A stretch of DNA of 64,000 nucleotides from Dactylis glomerata. Its lineage: Eukaryota > Streptophyta > Magnoliopsida > Poales > Poaceae. The notes beneath the pieces were generated by a model, which was not told the DNA's origin, ran no database searches, and saw only the letters and a program-made list of their open reading frames with translations. The stretch lies in contig QXEO01000411.1 of the NCBI GenBank assembly GCA_007115705.1, forward strand, positions 6,859,702 through 6,923,701, given 5' to 3'. Below, in pieces: positions 57,266-64,000 of the stretch (within the stretch, counting starts at the first letter, position 1; every line of letters starts with the position of its first letter). The position numbers were made by a program, and so were the translations under genes.

Positions 57266-59468
57266 ACTAGTCGTCAACCCGTGCATCTGCACAGGCTAGA
57301 GGAGGTGAAAAGATGATAAATGGTTGCTTTCAAGACAATCTTTATATATCTTGGAAATTAGAAATATTGGAAAACATTATGTGCTAAGTAAGCCACATGT
57401 CCCTCCTACAAAACAGGTAAATCTTTGTTAGGCTGAGTAAAGATTACATAATATTTTCATAATAGATTAATTTGATTACTATTTTGTAAGATTGAAGTCA
57501 AAGAAGGAATCTATCGATATAGGCACTTCTTGGTTTCGGAATATTGGGTTCCCTTTTGCCATACAACAGCATTAATTTTCATACTATGATAAATCCTAAT
57601 TGACAAATTTAGTTATATACCGTGAAAGTTATATCATCATACACTTGAGGTTGAGCCATATCCTAAATAAAGTGATCGTTCCTTAGGAGCTACTTCTCGC
57701 GCACTATGTGTGATGCTTTGCAACACTTGAGTTCCTGTTACAAAATTTGGCTGTTTATAAGAGGAATTCAAAAGTAGGAAGAAGAGAGGGAGGCATGCGA
57801 GACATAAACCTCGGAAACATGCAGCATGTTCTGGTGTCTAAGGTGGCCTTAATACACGTGTGATAAGGCTGATGACTTCAAAAGTGCCGTGTGCATCAAT
57901 TATGTATGTATCATGAAATAAAGTTAAAAATGTTACATGTAGATTTAGAAAAATGAAGGCATGCATAACTTGCAATATATTTTCATATCTGCGAGACTGT
58001 TAATTAGGACACGTAGCTAGTACATGTCTGTAATGTCAAAGTATTTTCAGAGTTGAGATGGCTGCTTTATTAGTAGGACCCAGAGTATCCTTAGAGGAGA
58101 TGCCATCGTGATGGCCCAAATCCAGCATTAGCAATCAAATACTAAATAGTGTAGCATGAAACAGTTTGATCAATTGGTGACTGCAAATGCTAATTGGTAC
58201 AGGATAAAACTTGAAAATTCTATGACCAATGACTGATAAAATAAGCAGCTGTATATAGATTCAGTAAAGTGAAAATAAAAAGGTAATTTGCTTATAAGAT
58301 GTTAACAAACCAAGATATTAAGTTCAACTATGCCCTCTCCCATTGACGTTATCTCTTGAATCATGTATCTCACAATGCGATGCAGGCACTAAGAAACAAA
58401 GCAAATTCACCTGAACTTATACTCGGTGGAAAAGAATAAGGAAAAATATGCATGTTAATCCTGAGTGTTCTTCTGCATCTCACATTGTTAGGCAAGCACA
58501 ACTAAGCAAATATTCCAATTTATCTAAACTAACAATCAAAGGGAAAAAAAGCATCAGTCAAAACCCATCTAGAACACCAAAGGTTCACCCATCTTGCGGA
58601 CATAGTTGAAAACTGGAAAGGCCACACGCGCAGTCAGAACATTGAAGCTCGCAGCTAACACGGGGCATGTCGGCTGAATCTTCCATCTTATATGACGCAA
58701 CCCACGGCACCTGCTAGGTTAGTAACATGTATAGCTCTATGACACCCTGATGAGATGAAACCAACGCATGACGGCATGAGCACTTATGCAGAGTATAAAG
58801 CACCAAAAATTTGACTTGTAATGAGATCTATCAATCAGTGTCTGAGTCTTAGTGTATGGTACGCATTAGGATGAAGTTTGGCATATGGAGAAGAGCTTTG
58901 CATAAGGGCCCTGGCCGGACAGATTGAACAACGCGAACATGAGAACATCAACATATCTTATGGAGTAGAGATGCAATCTATCGTATTTACCTGTAATCAA
59001 AATCCTGGACCAGCATTGCACAAATATCAATCGCTGCATGGCCAATTACCCTGTACTTATTGCAATTCGTCGCCTCATGTTGTACAACAGGTGGAGGTAG
59101 CCGAAGACACAGAAACTCCATGGTGGTCGGCCCTACAACAGCAGCACGTGCAGGAGAGGTCAACGCGATGGCAAGCAGATGAGGCTTCTCTGCCTTATGC
59201 TGGTTTAGCAAGATTCCATCAGCGCAATTTTCTGCTCGATCGCGGTTGATGTAGCCGCCGCCACGAGAGGTGAATAGGCAAAGTTAGGAGAATTTTTTTC
59301 ATCGGTAGTGAAGGGAGCCGTAATTAAACGTGACGGGGAAGGGATCGGACCATCGCAGTCTATTTGTACATCCTACGGCTCGAAATTAGTTAGATCTAAA
59401 TCGGTCGGACGAAATTCTCTAAACTTTAGGATTAACCTGGAGGCTCGTATGGTGCCTCCAATTAGTAA
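57266..59468. mobile_element. 2.2 kb insert in gag, probable DNA transposon
   Basis: Starts ACTAGTCGTCAACCCGTGC and ends CCAATTAGTAA. It is flanked on both sides by ATATAA (57260-57265 and 59469-59474), a possible 6 bp target duplication. The ends ACTAGT and (reversed) ACTAAT are similar. Grass genomes contain many elements with ACTAG...CCCGTGC ends, but I cannot assign a superfamily. No transposase is seen: the frames at 58878-59249 (123 codons, plus) and 59211-58987 (minus) have no domain I recognise. Confidence 0.45.
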
Positions 59469-59474
59469 ATATAA

Positions 59475-60091
59475 GATTCTTCCTCTGAACAAAACTTTAG
59501 ACACTTTGAATTTCAATGTAGTTCCCATGAAGAACATGTTGTTGCATCTTATCATAGGTGTGATTATGCTCATTTAGGGATGGAACAAATAGAGTAATTT
59601 GTTACTTTTATGGTAGCTTGTGAATTAGAAACCTTCATTTATGAACATGAAGTTTGTCCTATAGCTTCTAAATTTATAAATGTGTTCACTAATATCCTTC
59701 AATATTTCATAACCAACTTCATGGATAATGTCTATGTTGTTGACTATAATAAGAGGGTTATGGCTGCTTGCGAGAGCACTAGCTTATTACATAAAGAATA
59801 AAATGAAGAAGCCATAGTTCCACCTAAGCTTTGGGATGTTTTGGAACCTCTCAATGATGATAGTAACACTCAAACTCAAAACTCAATTGCCATTTATGAA
59901 GCAACATACACTTTTTGTGAGGAAATTCGGAACCTTGACAACCCTTCTTATTTTGATGCACCTTTGCTGCCTAGTAAGGATACTAGTGAAATTATATGAT
60001 AATGCTTTAGATGATGGTCCTATGCTTATTGATAACCCTCCATGTTTACATGAGGATAGAAATGATATACTTGTTATCCATGATGATGCTC
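59475..60091 (+). pseudogene. Sabrina-like gag/ORF, continuation, broken
   Basis: Continues the interrupted frame. Readable pieces: MVACELETFIYEHEV, NVYVVDYNKRVMAACES, then KLWDVLEPLNDDSNTQTQNS, and NPSYFDAPLLPSKDTSEI near 59935-59995. Stops: TGA near 59499, TAA near 59598, TAA near 59800 and TGA at 59998, with frame changes at the left. Several stops lie where a Gln codon would be one C to T change away. Identity as Sabrina-type internal ORF is from memory of that family. Confidence 0.55.
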
Positions 60092-60908
60092 TGTCACATC
60101 CCAAAATTTTGGAATGTGAAATAAATAAATAAAAGAGGAACCATGTATGTTTGAATTGATTGAAATTTCACAAGGAATTAAAACTTTTTGCTTTATTCAA
60201 AAACCTTATAAGAAAAACCATTTCAAACTTTCTATTATTCCTTGAAGAACTTATTTGAGAAAATAAGAATTCAAAATACTATTTTGAATTTATTCAAATA
60301 CTATGAAAGACATTTGCAAAGGAAATATTTTACAAAATGATTTATATGAAATAAAGTTTGCAATGCCAAAAGCATGTTTGAAAATAAAATCCAAATATCA
60401 TTTTTATAAAGTTTATTCTCTGATTCTAAAAGATTAATTTCAAACCATATTTCTATTATGCAAATAAAGCCTTTTAGCCAATTTATAAAGTTTCCTTGAA
60501 ATTTGGTTTTAATATGAAAAGTGTGTTTCTTACTGTCTTACAGTGTTGTTTTGAATTTCAGAAAAATTTACAAGTTAGTTTGAATCAATTGGACCAAATT
60601 TGAAAAAGATATGAGAGAAATAGAAATCAGAAAAGAGAAAAGAAACAAAACAGAAAAAATATAGAAACGGGCCTAGGGAGACAAAGAAGCCCAGCCCAGA
60701 AAACGGCCTACGGCCCATCTTCCTTCCCTCCCCGAACCGGTACGCATTTATTCCTTCCCTCGCTAACGCCTGGACCCCACCTGTCGGGCCAGGTCATCAT
60801 CTTCCTCCTCCAGCCGCTAATCACGCTGGTGACCGAGCCCCCCCGCTGATTCTCCTCTTCAATTCTATTAAATCCCTGCCAAATTCGACCACCTCCCGCG
60901 CCTACAAA

Positions 60909-60920
60909 CCCCCCCCCCCC
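60909..60920. repeat. C12 homopolymer
   Basis: Twelve C in a row in the GC-rich part of LTR D, just before a CT-rich stretch. Confidence 0.85.
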
Positions 60921-62709
60921 GGTCTCCTCTCCTCTTTCCCCCTTTTTCCTCTCACGATTGTGCTACCAGGCCAGAGAAATCCATCGCTGGAGATCCGCCC
61001 ACCCGCAACCATTATCGCTCATTTCCGACGACGACAGGTAACCCCAGCGCCCGAGTTCAGTACTCCTCTGCCCTCTGTATCTTAGCGCACCCTCTGATGT
61101 TTTTCTCTTGCTCAATCATGTAGTAAATCACCGTCGAAGATCAACTCCCGAAGCTCCTGCCGCCCGCTCTACCTCCAGCCGCGCTTCCTCTCCGTCGCAG
61201 AAGGCAATCGACCCCGCCGACCACGCACATGAGATCCCCTTGCCCAGCCGCAGCTCGTCCACCTCTCCATCGACGCCGGAGGCCACCAGAAACTCGCCGT
61301 CGACAGCTCTCTGGCCGCTCCTTGCCGGGAAGCCTCCGCTGAAACCCTAATCGGTGAGCTTCCCCTCCCCTTCTTCTGCACCGTTAGATCCAGATCCAGT
61401 GGCCACAATAGATCACTTAACTCAATCGGTATGGAACGATCTGGACCATCAAATACTCTTCAGATCCAATGGCTCAGGAAGCAGATCCGGCCGAACCGGT
61501 ATCAGCCAATGGTATCACGTCACGTGGCCAGCCCCTCGTGTAAATAGAAAATAGATAGAATTGTGCTGAAACTTTGGAAAATCATATCTTCAGAACCACA
61601 GATCCAAAAATAGCAAATAATATGTCTCTGGATTCCTAAAAATGTGTAGAACACACTTCTGAAATAAAATCTCACGTTCCAACTATTTCAAAATATTCAA
61701 ATTTGAACATGTGAGTTTGAGTATTTTTGTTATACTTCAAATTCTATAAATTCTTTTCAGTTGATTCTTTTTGCAAATGGATCACATTATTGTCCTCTGT
61801 GCAGTAGAACCACTGCACAAATTATTTGGACCAATTTTCTCAGATATTAAAATTCAAATGAGGATTTGAGTATTTTCTATCTAGATTTAATTCTACAAAA
61901 AATTTAGGCATAATTCCTTTTGCAAAATTGATTATCTTGATAATAGAAAACCACCAGAATACTTCACACACTTTTCACACTCATTCAAATTTCAACCCCA
62001 TTAGTTCATCATTTTTGCAAGTTATAGTTGTGTTTTTAAGCACCTTGCAAAATATCAAGTCCTAATTCTTAATTATGCACTTTGTGCTATTTGACTAATG
62101 TTCCACTCTAAAAATGGTGTGGAATATCCTAAGTCCTAATGACCACTCAACTCTACCCATGACTTAGTGAAAAATCTACTCTCTATCCTTGCCCAAGTGC
62201 AAAACTATCAACTCCATCACATCCAAATTCTTCTAAGTGTTTGACTAGCCCATCCCACACTATGACATAGAAGTTTCCCATATCAAGACCATGGAGAAGA
62301 AGTTGAAGAGAAGACAAGGGTTGAAGGCAAAACAAGAAGAAAGAGAAGACAAGGAGTTGAAGTCAACAGAAGAAGATCAAGAGAAGAGAAGCCAAGTCAA
62401 GAAGATGAAAGTGACAGACCTCATGACTTATAATTTATCCAACTTCTCAACCCAAGCCTAAGTTTTCCCTTGAAATTATTTTTGCTAAGTGTTTGACACT
62501 TCTTAAACAATTTAGAAAACCCCCATCAATCTTTAGAAATCCTTGACTTAGCCAATCTCTCCATCCATATCAAGTCAACTTCATCTTTTGTCGAATTATC
62601 ACTAAGACACTTTGAAGACTAAGCTAAAACAAATAAACCCTTTTGTTGTCTTGTTTGATTATGTTGCCTTGAATGATGTGTTTTTGTTGTGTTCTTTTCT
62701 ATCTTATAG

Positions 62710-63920
62710 TTGTACGGAGAGCTACGTGTGTTGATTTAGAGAAGTACAATCTTCAGAAAGTTACTAAGGTAAGTATCACTCTTGTTCATAAAATTCCCAA
62801 TGTTTTACTATGCATGTAGTGTTTCCTTTCTTCTAATATTATGCATGTGTAGATTGTTATGCTTGCTATCTCCTATTTAGGATATCCCTGATTACCCTGT
62901 TAGAAGAAACACCGTAAGTGTAGATTGCTTAGTTGTGCTATAGAATTCGTGGTTGGGATTCCACATGTTCTTTTATTAAGTATGAAAACTATGTTTTGCA
63001 AAAACTAAGAAAACAACTAAGTTAATGAAACACCTGGGTGGAAATTGGTAAGATGGATTTATGTTGAGTGGTTACACCGGAGCAATCTCTATGGCGGTCG
63101 TGTGTATCTCACTTGTGGACGGCCACCCAGGAACAAAGAGATTGGAGACGTTCAAGTCGTGAAGCTTCCAGTGCAACCACGAGTCATATGTGCTCTGTCT
63201 TGACCAATTAAGTTATGAGAACTCAGCCAGACGGACAGAGGGTGGTAGTGATTTGTAGGATGGAGCACGTCCGGGTTTGTCTGAGGGATTGCTTCTGAAA
63301 AGTCTCGTCTTAGTCTTCACCTGGCCATTTGAGCAAAATGAGCATCATGGCAAAAGCGGTTGACCGAGTCTTGTGGGAAAAGTGCACAACCTCTGCAGAG
63401 TGTTAAAACTAAGTACTTAGCCGTGTCCCCGGTTACAGACAATTTTGAGCGACATGATTTTGACGCTGTTCAAGGATCTCCTCATCCCAATTTCTTAAAA
63501 ATTAAAACTTGAAGGGACAACAAGGGATTTGTTGTGTGATCATAATTATGTGCACCTGGTGGATTCTTGTGTGTGCATAATTAACTAGGAGCACCTGGTG
63601 GATTCCAGTGTGTCCAATAGTACTTTAAAAGAGAAATGAGATCTTTTGAAAAGTAGGATAAACAATTGCTTTTCTGCAAGCTTAGCCTGAAGCTCCACTT
63701 AGCCAAATATTTGTGTAAGTGTTAGGCTCCATTTGTGTCCACCAAAAAGTGACATCTTGCCAATATAATACAAATGTATTGACCCTTTATGGCTGCAACG
63801 TTTCATGTTGCAGGTTTTGACGATAAGAAAGGTATGACAGGGTTACGAGTCTGTCCACAACATGTTCGCCTGTGGCACATGAAGAAGAAGGACTCCATGC
63901 TATTTTTGATTTCATTGTAA
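62710..63920 (+). other. Splice-bounded exon-like blocks in LTR D
   Basis: Block 62710-62768 lies between TATCTTATAG and AAG/GTAAGTATC, a full-strength 5' splice site. The next good acceptor is CATGTTGCAG ending at 63813. From there a frame runs without stop to TAA at 63918: FDDKKGMTGLRVCPQ then HVRLWHMKKKDS and a hydrophobic end. The implied intron (62769-63813) is 1,045 bases. A similar HDCLWRMVKM peptide lies after an acceptor-like site in the TR-GAG LTR (minus, near 9137-9100). Exons are inferred only. Confidence 0.35.
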
Positions 63921-64000
63921 ACTCTGAAAGCTTTATGCTATGAGTATTGTAAAGTTTCTTTATGTAATTGCTGGATCATGCGATGTAATAAAACGACCTT

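Larger units (their letters stand above)
60092..64000 (+). mobile_element. Long chromovirus-like LTR (D), runs off the window
   Basis: Starts TGTCACATCCCAAAATTTTGG at 60092 inside the Sabrina-like remains and continues at least 3.9 kb. Same plan as the other long LTRs here: AT-rich start, GC-rich block with a C run (60909-60920) and CT-rich start region, AT-rich intron-like stretch, splice-like sites at 62709/62769 and 63813, and a CACAACCTCTGCAGAGTGTT tract at 63385 shared with A and B. The end of the LTR is beyond 64000 or very near it. Confidence 0.65.

Noticed and set aside
58878..59249. 123-codon plus frame as a host gene exon or transposase
   Set aside because: No recognisable domain, overlapping open frame on the other strand, located inside a 2.2 kb insert.

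Overview
The window is repeat-only nuclear DNA of a grass, most likely a pooid (wheat, barley, oat or ryegrass side of the family). The basis is the mix of very long-LTR chromoviruses, an Athila/Sabrina-like LTR that starts TGATATGTCTC and carries a tRNA-Asp type primer site, a Tat-clade element with a CTACTGTCGG junction, and grass copia remnants. I see no ordinary host gene, no tRNA or rRNA gene, and nothing bacterial. Species cannot be told from this sequence.

Layout, left to right. 1-4457: 3' part of a Tat-clade Ty3/gypsy element, with integrase, an antisense AT-hook/B3-like frame and a 900 bp LTR. It sits inside the LTR of the next element. 4458-12113: a minus-strand element with 3.24 kb LTRs and an internal region that codes only for Gag (TR-GAG type, no pol). 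12114-14220: minus-strand LTR pieces, the larger one copia-like. 14221-14640: unassigned, LTR-like. 14641-17940: broken copia pol plus its 3' LTR. 17941-19421: unassigned. 19422-20334 and 48826-53084: probably the two halves of one long LTR (C), split by element A. 20335-48825: chromovirus A (Tekay/Del-like), with a 5'-truncated 5' LTR, an extra ORF upstream of gag, a heavily mutated gag-pol with a chromodomain, and a 3' LTR split by element B. 30183-45161: chromovirus B of the same family, structurally complete (two 4.5 kb LTRs, PBS, ORF1, one long gag-pol frame, PPT), with a few premature stops. 53085-60091: Athila/Sabrina-like LTRs and gag remains, the gag interrupted by a 2.2 kb DNA insert. 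60092-64000: start of another long chromovirus-like LTR (D).

Nesting gives a relative order: B entered A's 3' LTR, A entered LTR C, the Tat element entered the TR-GAG LTR, the 2.2 kb insert entered the Sabrina-like gag, and LTR D entered the tail of that gag region.

The most interesting material is in the A/B family. (1) An extra ORF (ORF1) lies between the PBS and gag, with a coiled coil and an acidic tail; A and B differ mainly by synonymous changes. (2) All four A/B LTR copies carry two short acidic coding blocks bounded by splice-like sites. The blocks join in frame and also differ mostly at silent positions, so the LTR may encode a spliced acidic peptide. (3) The Tat element carries an antisense DNA-binding-protein frame with its own TATA-like box.
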